Source: JBBDWK01 sp040902885
GTDB lineage: Bacteria; Acidobacteriota; Terriglobia; Bryobacterales; Bryobacteraceae
DNA length: 64,000 nucleotides
Reading direction: 5' to 3'
Assembly: GCA_040902885.1 (NCBI GenBank)
Contig: JBBDWK010000065.1
Coordinates: 47,613-111,612, forward strand
Shown: one piece after another, positions 8,648 to 16,256 of the stretch
Numbering within the stretch: position 1 is the first letter of the stretch
Layout: every line of letters starts with the position of its first letter
Notes under the pieces: model-generated
Told to the model about the DNA's origin: nothing
Databases searched by the model: none
What the model saw: the letters and a program-made list of their open reading frames with translations, nothing else
Made by a program: the position numbers and the translations under genes

Positions 8648-9936
8648 GATCTGTCAAAGCGGCCGGTAACTTCATCCTTGTCTTTACCGCGGCGGCCGGT
8701 GTCGCCGTTTCCGGCCAAACGGCGGTTGAACCTTTGACCGATCGCGAGAGGGTCTTGCTCGAAAAAATCGCGAAGCTGGAAGAACGCATCTCCGCGTTGG
8801 AAGCCAAAGTGAATTCGCCGGCAGTCCCTCCGGCGGCGCCGGTCTCGTCAGGCGGCGCTTCCGAGTGGCTCAAGGACACGACGATCAATTTCTACTTTGA
8901 CGGCTACTACCTCTGGAACACCAACCGCCCTCTGGGCCGCATCAATCGGCTCCGCGCCTATGACGTTAAGGCGAACAACTTCAGTATCAGCCAGACAGGC
9001 ACGGTTATCGAGAAAACGCCAAACGTCGAAGCGGGAAGGCGATGGGGCTACCGGCTGGACCTTATGTATGGGCAGGCCACCGAAACCTTGCAGGGCAGCC
9101 CCGTGAACGAACCACGCCCCCAAGTCTATCGCCCCCTATTCCAGGCGTTCGGCACATATATCGTTCCGATTGGGAAGGGGCTGAACGTCGACTTCGGAAA
9201 GTGGGCCAGCGCCCTCGGATACGAGAATAATTACACAAAGGATCAAATTAACTATTCCCGCAGCTACTTCTTCAACTTCCTGCCCTTCTATCACACGGGG
9301 TTCCGCACAAACTACAGCGTGAACGACAGGCTGAGTGCGGGTTATTGGCTTGTCAATGGGGTTAATCAGACGGAGGATTTCAACGGTTTCAAGTCCCAGT
9401 TGGTTCAGTTGACGGTGAGGCCGGCCCCGAACTCCTATTGGACGACAAACTACTACGTTGGCCGGGAGCAGCGGGATCTCGCGCTTTCCGAGACCAGCGT
9501 CCAGCCAACGCCCCGAGGCCGTCTCCATATCATCGATACATACGCTGAGGTGAACGCCACGGAAAAGCTGAAGCTGGCTGGTGAATTCGATTACGCGATC
9601 AACCGGGTGGAGGCGAGTTCACCGCCCCAGCGCGTTATCGGGGGCGCCGCTTACCTCAAGTATCAGTTCACGCCAAAGTTCTATTTCGGTCAGCGCTACG
9701 TGCGCCTGAACGACCTGGCGGGCCTCTTTAGCGGCACAGCCCAGAATCTCAACGACGTCACCTCGACGTTTGCATTCCGGCCCGCGGATGGATTCGAAAC
9801 GCGGATCGAGTACAGGCGGGACTTTTCGAATGTTCCGTTCTTCCCGACGCCGGAGCCTGGGCGGCTGAAGAACGCGCAGAACACCTTCACATTTGGCCTG
9901 CTGTGGTGGTTTGGCGGCAAACAAGGGAACTGGTGA
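8644..9936 (+). CDS. Outer-membrane beta-barrel porin within the kdp operon
   Basis: A 430-residue secreted protein with a signal peptide (residues 1-24, cleavage near VSGQT), a short coiled coil (about 33-56, LEKIAKLEERISALEAKV), a proline-rich spacer and then a long region of alternating aromatic strands (INFYFDGYYLWN through TFGLLWWFGG). This matches the acidobacterial/planctomycete putative porin family (BBP2-like). The coiled coil could anchor it to peptidoglycan or help trimerise it. It overlaps kdpC by 4 bp (ATGA), so it is made with the pump. An outer-membrane route for K+ is an inference from context; the family assignment is from overall pattern. Confidence 0.8.
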   Translation: MRSVKAAGNFILVFTAAAGVAVSGQTAVEPLTDRERVLLEKIAKLEERISALEAKVNSPAVPPAAPVSSGGASEWLKDTTINFYFDGYYLWNTNRPLGRINRLRAYDVKANNFSISQTGTVIEKTPNVEAGRRWGYRLDLMYGQATETLQGSPVNEPRPQVYRPLFQAFGTYIVPIGKGLNVDFGKWASALGYENNYTKDQINYSRSYFFNFLPFYHTGFRTNYSVNDRLSAGYWLVNGVNQTEDFNGFKSQLVQLTVRPAPNSYWTTNYYVGREQRDLALSETSVQPTPRGRLHIIDTYAEVNATEKLKLAGEFDYAINRVEASSPPQRVIGGAAYLKYQFTPKFYFGQRYVRLNDLAGLFSGTAQNLNDVTSTFAFRPADGFETRIEYRRDFSNVPFFPTPEPGRLKNAQNTFTFGLLWWFGGKQGNW

Positions 9937-11051
9937 CACGCGGTATCGAGCGTCCGAGTCCAGAGCAGCTTCTGAAGCAAGTAGAAGCTGAAGGCCGCTA
10001 CCAGTCCAGGGGCAAGCTCAAGATCTTCCTTGGCTATGCCTCCGGCGTAGGAAAGTCCTTCCGCATGCTGGACGAGGGGCGGCGCCGCAAGGAGCGCGGC
10101 GAGGATGTGGTCGTGGCCGCGGTACAGCCTTCTTTGCCGCTGGAAGTTGAGGATCTCCTCCGCGGTTTTGAGGTCATTCCCGTCCGGACCGATCTAGGTG
10201 TTCCGGTTGTCGATGTTCCGGCCATCCAGAGACGGCGTCCGGGAGTGTGTCTCATCGACGGGCTCGCTTACGATAACCCGCCGCAAGCAAAGAACGCTCA
10301 CCGGTGGCAGGACGTGGAAGAGTTACTCCATGCAGGCATTTCTGTAAGTACTACCGTTAACCTCCAGTACGTGAAGGAGCACCAGAAGCAGGTGGAAGCG
10401 ATTCGCGGCAAGGTGGTCCGGGAATCGGTTCCGGAAGCCTTCATTCGCACGGCGGATGAAATCGAGATAGTCGATGCCCCGCCCGAGTACTGTGTGACGA
10501 TATCGCTTCAGAGAGACGGGCGGACGATCGACGCGGGGGAGCTGGCGCGGCAACTGTCCGAGTTGCGCGAGATTGCCCTCCTGCTCGCGGCCGAGGTCGT
10601 CGATCGGCAACTCGAAGACTACCTGCGCCGGAGGGGGATCGAGCAACACTATGGCACTCACGAGCGGATTCTCGTATGCGTGACGCCGCGCTCGAACGCC
10701 TCCCTCATGATCCAGCGAGGGCGCCGGCAGGCCGACCGGTTCCACGGCGAGCTGCACGTCGTCTATGTCGAACAGGACGAGCTCAGCCCCGACGACCGGC
10801 GTACCTTGGCGCGGAATCTGCTCTACGCCCGCGAAGCGCGCGCGCACGTGCAAGTCGTGCACGGGGACGATCCCGTCGGCGCCATTCTCCGATTTGCCGG
10901 GCAGCACGGCATTACCCAGATTTTTGTCGGGCACAGTCAGCGAACCGGCTGGCTTGACCGGCTGCGGCCCAATCCGGTGGAACGGCTGATCTTGGATGCG
11001 GAGGGAATCGACGTCCGAGTTTTTCCTCAGGAGGAGCCAGGGCGTGAGTGA
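9933..11051 (+). CDS. Stand-alone KdpD N-terminal module, copy 1, with altered Walker B
   Basis: A 372-residue soluble protein equivalent to the first third of KdpD: KdpD sensor domain (about 27-235) and a Usp domain (about 245-365). The P-loop is intact (GYASGVGKS, residues 34-42), but the Walker B region reads CLIDGLAYDN (106-115), with Gly110 where KdpD has Glu and Tyr113 where it has His; the usual VQHLESLND loop is also diverged. GTG 9933 is chosen because AAGGGA lies 5 nt upstream and the codon overlaps the porin stop. It probably binds nucleotide and a signal (Usp of KdpD can bind c-di-AMP in some bacteria), then acts on the short kinase. ATP hydrolysis may be lost. Confidence 0.88.
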   Translation: MTRGIERPSPEQLLKQVEAEGRYQSRGKLKIFLGYASGVGKSFRMLDEGRRRKERGEDVVVAAVQPSLPLEVEDLLRGFEVIPVRTDLGVPVVDVPAIQRRRPGVCLIDGLAYDNPPQAKNAHRWQDVEELLHAGISVSTTVNLQYVKEHQKQVEAIRGKVVRESVPEAFIRTADEIEIVDAPPEYCVTISLQRDGRTIDAGELARQLSELREIALLLAAEVVDRQLEDYLRRRGIEQHYGTHERILVCVTPRSNASLMIQRGRRQADRFHGELHVVYVEQDELSPDDRRTLARNLLYAREARAHVQVVHGDDPVGAILRFAGQHGITQIFVGHSQRTGWLDRLRPNPVERLILDAEGIDVRVFPQEEPGRE

Positions 11052-12165
11052 AGATAGCTCTCCTGGAGCCGGACAAGAGCGGCGGCCGCGCGGGAGGCTC
11101 AAGATCTTCCTCGGCTACGCAGCCGGCGTCGGCAAGACATACAAGATGCTCGAGGAGGGACGCCAGCTCATGACGAATGGGCGCGACGTTGCCGTTGGGT
11201 ATTTCGAGCCGCACGGACGGAAGGCCACGATCGAGAAGACCGAAGGGATGGAGATCGTACCCCGCCGGAAACTCGAATACCGCGGCGGAACTTTTGAGGA
11301 GATGGATACGGAAGCGATCCTCGCCCGCCGTCCAGAGATCTGCCTGGTCGACGAGTTCGCGCACACGAACGTGCCTGGATCCGGGAGAGAGAAGCGGTGG
11401 GAAGACGTGATGGCGCTTTTGGATGCCGGAATAGACGTCTTCACCACTATGAATATCCAGCATCTGGAAAGCCTCAACGACCAGATGGGGGAGATTACCG
11501 GAATCCAGGTGCGCGAAACGGTTCCGGACTGGGTCATTAAGATGGCCGATGAGATGGTTTTGGTCGACCTTCCGCCACAGGCGCTGCTCAATCGGCTCCT
11601 GCGTGGAGTGGTATATGCTCCGGAGAAAGCCCGGCAGGCACTCGAGAATTTCTTCAAGGAGCCTACGTTGGCCGCTCTCCGCGAGATAGCCATGCGCCAG
11701 ACCGCGCATGAGGTTGACATCCGGCAGAGCGAACCCGCCGTCGCGGTTCTGGCGCCCGAGCCGATGCAGGACAGCAGACCGGAGCGGATTCTGATCCATA
11801 TATCCGAAGCCCCTTCCACGGCGGCCCTGGTTCGCCGCGGCCGCCGGGTAGCCGACTACCTCAAAGCCGATTGCTTCGCCGTCTGCGTTCTGCCTTCGGC
11901 GGATCTCAGCCAGATTCCGGCGGCGGTGAGGGAACCCGTCGAGCGGCATCTCGACTTCGCCAGGAAGCTGCACATTGAGACGCGAATCCTCGAAGGAAAA
12001 GACGTGGCGCGGACGCTGGTGGATTTCGCCCGGCGCAATGGGGTGACCCAGATTTTTCTGGCGAAGCCGGCGAAGCGCGCGCTTCCGTTTCTGGCCAAGC
12101 GAGACTATGTGATGAAAGTGGTCCGGCTTGCTACCGACATGCAGGTGACGGTGGTCGCATCTTGA
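11044..12165 (+). CDS. Stand-alone KdpD N-terminal module, copy 2, canonical
   Basis: A 373-residue paralogue of the preceding gene. The P-loop is GYAAGVGKT (24-32) and the Walker B region is the normal LVDEFAHTN (101-109), followed by a typical FTTMNIQHLESLND loop and VRETVPD. A Usp-like domain occupies the last 120 residues (from about RILIHIS). GTG 11044 overlaps the stop of copy 1 by 8 bp and has AGGAGG about 9 nt upstream. No membrane or kinase part is present. Together with 1678-3144 it reconstitutes a full KdpD in pieces, encoded at the two ends of one operon. Confidence 0.9.
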   Translation: MSEDSSPGAGQERRPRGRLKIFLGYAAGVGKTYKMLEEGRQLMTNGRDVAVGYFEPHGRKATIEKTEGMEIVPRRKLEYRGGTFEEMDTEAILARRPEICLVDEFAHTNVPGSGREKRWEDVMALLDAGIDVFTTMNIQHLESLNDQMGEITGIQVRETVPDWVIKMADEMVLVDLPPQALLNRLLRGVVYAPEKARQALENFFKEPTLAALREIAMRQTAHEVDIRQSEPAVAVLAPEPMQDSRPERILIHISEAPSTAALVRRGRRVADYLKADCFAVCVLPSADLSQIPAAVREPVERHLDFARKLHIETRILEGKDVARTLVDFARRNGVTQIFLAKPAKRALPFLAKRDYVMKVVRLATDMQVTVVAS

Positions 12166-12198
12166 CTCGGGTAGTATAGAGCAAGAGAGGAAAACTGC

Positions 12199-12810
12199 AT
12201 GCCCGATCCTGATGCTGTCCAACCCGGAGACGTGACTCGGCGCGTTGGCGTGGAGGTGATTCGCGCTCGTGGCGTGGACGTCGATAAGCTGATTAAAATG
12301 CTCGTGGCGAATGCGGCCGCAGAGTTTGCGAGTACCTACTACTACTACACGATCCTAAGGATGAACCTGGCGGGTCACGAAGACTATAAGGAGATCTGCG
12401 AGGACGCCAGGCTCGAAGATCGCGCACATTGGGAGCTGATTGTGCCGCGGATTTACGAGCTGGGTGGCAGCCTGCCGAACGATCTTAAGGCGTTTCACGA
12501 CCAGGCGGGTTGCGTGGCCGCAAAGTTGCCCGATCCGCCCACAGTAGTCAATATACTGACGTTGCTGCTCGAATCGGAACGTTGCGCGATACGAAGCTGG
12601 AGCGCGGTATGCGACATGACGTTTGGAAAAGACCCGCGAACATACGACTTGGCGGCGCGTATCCTGAACGAAGAGATCGAGCATGAGGCATGGTTCATCG
12701 AATTGCTCGCCCACGAGCGCGACGGAAAGTCCGTGCCTTCCGGACACTTCCGCCGCGGAGAGCCAGGCGAGGCGCCATACAGCAAGAACCGCGGCTTTTA
12801 TAACCCCTAA
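12199..12810 (+). CDS. DPS-like ferritin (DPSL, thioferritin type)
   Basis: A 203-residue four-helix ferritin-like protein that likely oxidises and stores iron, using peroxide, to protect the cell. Candidate metal ligands are E42 (ANAAAEFAS), E73-H77 (LEDRAH), E125/E127 and the ExxH E159-H162. Cysteines C105 and C129 are spaced as in the pair that marks archaeal-type DPSL proteins (C101 and C126 in the Sulfolobus protein), which favours DPSL over ordinary Dps or bacterioferritin. AGAGG stands about 9 nt before the ATG. It begins 33 bp after the second KdpD-like gene and is followed by a ferredoxin gene. Confidence 0.8.
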   Translation: MPDPDAVQPGDVTRRVGVEVIRARGVDVDKLIKMLVANAAAEFASTYYYYTILRMNLAGHEDYKEICEDARLEDRAHWELIVPRIYELGGSLPNDLKAFHDQAGCVAAKLPDPPTVVNILTLLLESERCAIRSWSAVCDMTFGKDPRTYDLAARILNEEIEHEAWFIELLAHERDGKSVPSGHFRRGEPGEAPYSKNRGFYNP

Positions 12811-12842
12811 GGGCAACGCCCTTCGCTGGCGCGGTTGATCCC

Positions 12843-13184
12843 ATGGGAGCCCCCCGCGTCTTTCGCGTGATTCTGAACACCCCGGAAGGTCGTTACTCAA
12901 TCCTATGCGCTGAGGACGAGTTCATCTGGAACGCTGCAGCGCGGTCGGGTATTCAGTTGCCTGCCATTTGCCACCAAGGGCGGTGCCTCACGTGTGCCGC
13001 CCGGCTCGGGGAGGGGGAGTTCGATCAGACCGCTGCGGCTTCTTATTTCACCGAGGACCGCGAGGCGGGTTTCGTGCTGTTGTGCACGGCGCGGCCTCGC
13101 AGCGATCTCGTATTGGAAACACACCGCGAGAGTCAGATGCGGGTGTTTCGGAGAGCGCACGGTTTGCCAGCGCCGTATTCCTAA
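12843..13184 (+). CDS. Plant-type 2Fe-2S ferredoxin
   Basis: A 113-residue soluble electron carrier. The cluster ligands are C43, C48, C51 and C81, giving the plant-type pattern C-x4-C-x2-C-x29-C (CHQGRCLTC then LLCTARP). It lies 32 bp after the thioferritin gene, an arrangement that invites comparison with bacterioferritin-associated ferredoxin: it could deliver electrons to release stored iron. That pairing is inference. No reductase gene is present nearby. Confidence 0.9.
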   Translation: MGAPRVFRVILNTPEGRYSILCAEDEFIWNAAARSGIQLPAICHQGRCLTCAARLGEGEFDQTAAASYFTEDREAGFVLLCTARPRSDLVLETHRESQMRVFRRAHGLPAPYS

Positions 13185-13187
13185 ACC

Positions 13188-13211
13188 GCCGAGGCGCAGA
13201 GGCGCCGAGAA
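13188..13211. repeat. Short 8-bp tandem repeat, three units
   Basis: Units GCCGAGGC, GCAGAGGC and GCCGAGAA follow one another directly after the ferredoxin stop. This GC-rich GAGGCGC pattern is of the kind often scattered between genes in acidobacteria. No function can be read from it. Confidence 0.7.
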
Positions 13212-13242
13212 AAACATGTCCGCCTGCTAGAGTAGAGAGTGA

Positions 13243-15465
13243 ATGCGAGGCGCCCGTTGGCTGCTCTTAGCCGCGATCATTGCCATTCTCGGAACGGTGG
13301 GCGTCACTTACGTTTATCAGAAGAACCTGCTGCTTTCGGCAGCCCCGCCAAAGCCCGCGCCGCTCGATCTGGCCTTGCGGGCCGCCGCCGAAGACTGGCA
13401 GGTAACCCAGACCGCGCAGGGCCGCCCTGCATTCCATATCCGTGCGAAAAACTTTGAACAGGATAAGGAATCCGGGCAGTTGAATCTGAAGGGCGTGGAG
13501 CTGAAGCTGTTCCACGGCGACACAGGAAGCCGGTTCGACCTCATCCGCAGCGCCGAAGCGAAATTTTACCAGGCGGAAGGCGTGATGTACTCCGAAGGCG
13601 AGGTGGAAATTATCCTTGGAGTTCCCGCCGACGGCCAGCCTTCAAACCGCCTTGTCTCCATCAAGTCGTCCGGCGTGACCTTCGAGAGCGCAACGGGCCG
13701 CGCCTCCACGGATCGCCTGGCGACCTTCCTGTTCGAGAACGGCTCCGGATCGGCGGTGGGCACATCCTACGATCCGACCACGCGGGACCTGCACATGCGC
13801 AGCCAGGTGCGGCTGGACTGGAAGGCTCCGGAGCCCAACAGCAAACCCATGACCATCGAGGCCGGGGAGCTGATCTACAAGGAGACGATGGCCGTCATTC
13901 TGCTGACTCCATGGGCGCGGCTCACGCGCGAGAATTCGACCATCGAGGGCGCCGAGACGGTGGTCACGCTCCTGGATGGCGCCATTCACAAGGTGGAGTC
14001 GAAGAACGCCAGGGGCACCGACCGCTTTCCCAACCGGCAGCTTGAATATGGCGCGGACCAGTTGTACGTCGAATTCGCCGGCGGGGAAGTCCGGACCGTA
14101 ACCGGCCAGCCGAAGGCTCGGATGGTATCTAAAACGGATTCGAGCGAGACCACGGTGGTCGCGGACCGGGTGGATCTGGCGTTTGATCCGTCCCAGGAGA
14201 ACGCGCTGACCGCGGCGATTGCGCGGGGCGATGGCACGGTGACCGCGAAGCCGGTGGCGGCGAAGGGAATTCCTCCTCCGACGCGGATTTTGCGCAGCGA
14301 ATTCATCAAGCTCAGCATGCGCGAGGGCGGACGCGAAATCGAAGCGGTGCAGACGGAAGCGCCGGGGCAGGTGGAATTCCTGCCGAACCACCCCAGCCAA
14401 AGACGGCGCGAGATGGACGGCGAGCGCATCTGGATTGCGTATGGGCCGGGAAACAGAGTGAAGTCTTTCCGCTCGGTCAACGTGGCGACGCGCACCGAGC
14501 CGCCGGCGGCGGAAGCCAAAACGCGCGGGCCTCTGCGGACCTGGAGCGACAATTTTTTGGCCGGGTTCGATCCGGTAACCGGCGAGATGCAACGCATCGA
14601 GCAGTGGGACAATTTTCGCTACGAGGAGGGGGCCCGTAAAGCCCGCGCGGTTCGTGCCGTACTCGAAGCGAAGACCGGCCGGATCGTACTGGAGCAGAGC
14701 GCGAGAGTCTGGGACGATACGGGGGCGACCGCGGCCGACGTCATCCACCTGGATCAGAAGACCGGGGCCTTCGAGGCGCGCGGGAACGTGGCGTCCAGCC
14801 GCATTCCCGACAAGAAGAAGCCGTCCACCGGAATGCTTTCGGGGGACGATCCCTTGCAGGCAACGGCCGAGCAGATGTTTTCGGAATCGCGCAACCGGCA
14901 CATCCGCTATCTGGGGAAGGCGCTGATGTGGCAGGGTCCGAACCGCTTGCGCGGCGACCAGATTGAGATTGACCGCGAGGCGGGCCGGCTCACCGCGCAG
15001 GGCTCGGTCTCCACGCAGCTTGTCGAATCGAAGGCCGCGAGCGGAAGTTTCACCAATGTGCAGGCCGCTCGGCTGGTTTATACGGAGGACGACAAGGTGG
15101 CGCACTACACCGGCGGCGTCACGCTGATACGAGGGGACACGCGCGTGAAGTCGGAGGAGCTGCGGGCGTATTTCGTGGAGGACGATTCGGGCTCGCGCCT
15201 GGAGAAGGCGATGGCCGACGGCCGGGTGGAGATCCAGCAGACGATTCCGGACCGGACCCGCACCGGCACCGGCGAGCACGGCGAATACTACGTGGCGGAA
15301 GAGAAGGTGATTCTTCGCGGCGGCGCCCCCGAACTGGTGGATTCGCTTCGCGGCGTCGCGCGCGGCAAAGAATTGATATGGTTTGCCAAGGATGATAGGC
15401 TGCTGGTAAACGGGGAGGCGGACGGAAGGGCGACCAGCAGACTGCGCCGTAAGTCCAGCCGCTAA
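13243..15465 (+). CDS. LptC-LptA fusion protein for LPS transport
   Basis: A 740-residue protein with one N-terminal membrane helix (about 5-25), an LptC-like domain (about 45-200, with WQVTQTAQGRPAFHIRAKNF) and several OstA/LptA-like beta-jellyroll stretches to the C-terminus (for example VEIILGV, GQVEFLPNH, AQGSVSTQL, YTGGVTLIRGDTRVKSEEL). In proteobacteria LptC (about 190 residues) and LptA (about 185) are separate proteins forming the periplasmic bridge; here one chain seems to provide both, with extra LptA-like repeats. It ends 15 bp before lptB. GAGAG precedes the ATG. Confidence 0.82.
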   Translation: MRGARWLLLAAIIAILGTVGVTYVYQKNLLLSAAPPKPAPLDLALRAAAEDWQVTQTAQGRPAFHIRAKNFEQDKESGQLNLKGVELKLFHGDTGSRFDLIRSAEAKFYQAEGVMYSEGEVEIILGVPADGQPSNRLVSIKSSGVTFESATGRASTDRLATFLFENGSGSAVGTSYDPTTRDLHMRSQVRLDWKAPEPNSKPMTIEAGELIYKETMAVILLTPWARLTRENSTIEGAETVVTLLDGAIHKVESKNARGTDRFPNRQLEYGADQLYVEFAGGEVRTVTGQPKARMVSKTDSSETTVVADRVDLAFDPSQENALTAAIARGDGTVTAKPVAAKGIPPPTRILRSEFIKLSMREGGREIEAVQTEAPGQVEFLPNHPSQRRREMDGERIWIAYGPGNRVKSFRSVNVATRTEPPAAEAKTRGPLRTWSDNFLAGFDPVTGEMQRIEQWDNFRYEEGARKARAVRAVLEAKTGRIVLEQSARVWDDTGATAADVIHLDQKTGAFEARGNVASSRIPDKKKPSTGMLSGDDPLQATAEQMFSESRNRHIRYLGKALMWQGPNRLRGDQIEIDREAGRLTAQGSVSTQLVESKAASGSFTNVQAARLVYTEDDKVAHYTGGVTLIRGDTRVKSEELRAYFVEDDSGSRLEKAMADGRVEIQQTIPDRTRTGTGEHGEYYVAEEKVILRGGAPELVDSLRGVARGKELIWFAKDDRLLVNGEADGRATSRLRRKSSR

Positions 15466-15480
15466 ACCGCACGGACCCTC

Positions 15481-16206
15481 ATGCGGAAACTCGAAACCCG
15501 GGACATTTCAAAGACCTATCGCGGCCGTAGGGTGGTCGATAACGTCTCCCTGCATGTGGAGCAGGGCGAAGTGGTGGGGCTGCTGGGTCCGAACGGGGCG
15601 GGGAAGACCACATCTTTTTACATGATCGTGGGGCTGATCGGTCCGGATTCCGGCGCCGTACTTCTGGACGGCGAAGACATCACGTCGTTGCCCATGTACC
15701 AGCGCGCGCGGCGCGGCATCAGCTACCTGCCGCAGGAGCCATCGGTGTTCCGCAAGCTCTCCGTGGAAGAGAACCTGATGGCGATTCTGGAGACGCTGCG
15801 CATGAGCGGGCGCGAGCGCCGGCAGCGCCTGGACCAGTTGCTCGAAGACCTCGGGCTGGAGAAGGTCCGCCACAACAAAGGCTACATGCTCTCGGGCGGC
15901 GAGCGGCGGCGCGTGGAGATTGCGCGGTCCCTGGTCATCAGCCCGCATTTTCTGCTGCTGGACGAGCCTTTCTCGGGCATCGATCCGAAACAGGTGCGGG
16001 AATTGCAAAGTATTATCTCCGAGCTGAAGCGGAACAAGATTGGCATTCTGATTACGGACCACAACGTGCGTGAGACGCTGGCGGTGACGGACCGGGCCTA
16101 CATCATCAACGACGGCGCGATTTTCCGGTCGGGCAGTCCGGACGAGCTGGGGACCGACGCCGAGGTGAAGCGCGTGTATCTGGGCGAGTCGTTCAGCTTC
16201 CGATAG
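15481..16206 (+). CDS. lptB: LPS export ABC transporter ATP-binding protein LptB
   Basis: Cytoplasmic ATPase that powers extraction of LPS from the inner membrane with LptF/LptG. The 241 residues contain Walker A GPNGAGKTT (36-44), the Q-loop, the signature LSGGERRRVEIARSL, Walker B FLLLDEPFSGIDP and the H-loop ITDHNVRETL, all typical of LptB including the ERRRVEIAR form of the signature. It directly follows the LptC-LptA fusion. lptF and lptG are not in the window. Confidence 0.97.
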   Translation: MRKLETRDISKTYRGRRVVDNVSLHVEQGEVVGLLGPNGAGKTTSFYMIVGLIGPDSGAVLLDGEDITSLPMYQRARRGISYLPQEPSVFRKLSVEENLMAILETLRMSGRERRQRLDQLLEDLGLEKVRHNKGYMLSGGERRRVEIARSLVISPHFLLLDEPFSGIDPKQVRELQSIISELKRNKIGILITDHNVRETLAVTDRAYIINDGAIFRSGSPDELGTDAEVKRVYLGESFSFR

Positions 16207-16256
16207 AGTTTGCGGCGTAAGATCGCCGTCTGATATTCTCCCCTTAGATCTCGCAA

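Noticed and set aside
13642..15279. 545-codon open frame on the minus strand
   Set aside because: Antisense to the LptC-LptA fusion; Arg/His/Leu-rich without motifs.
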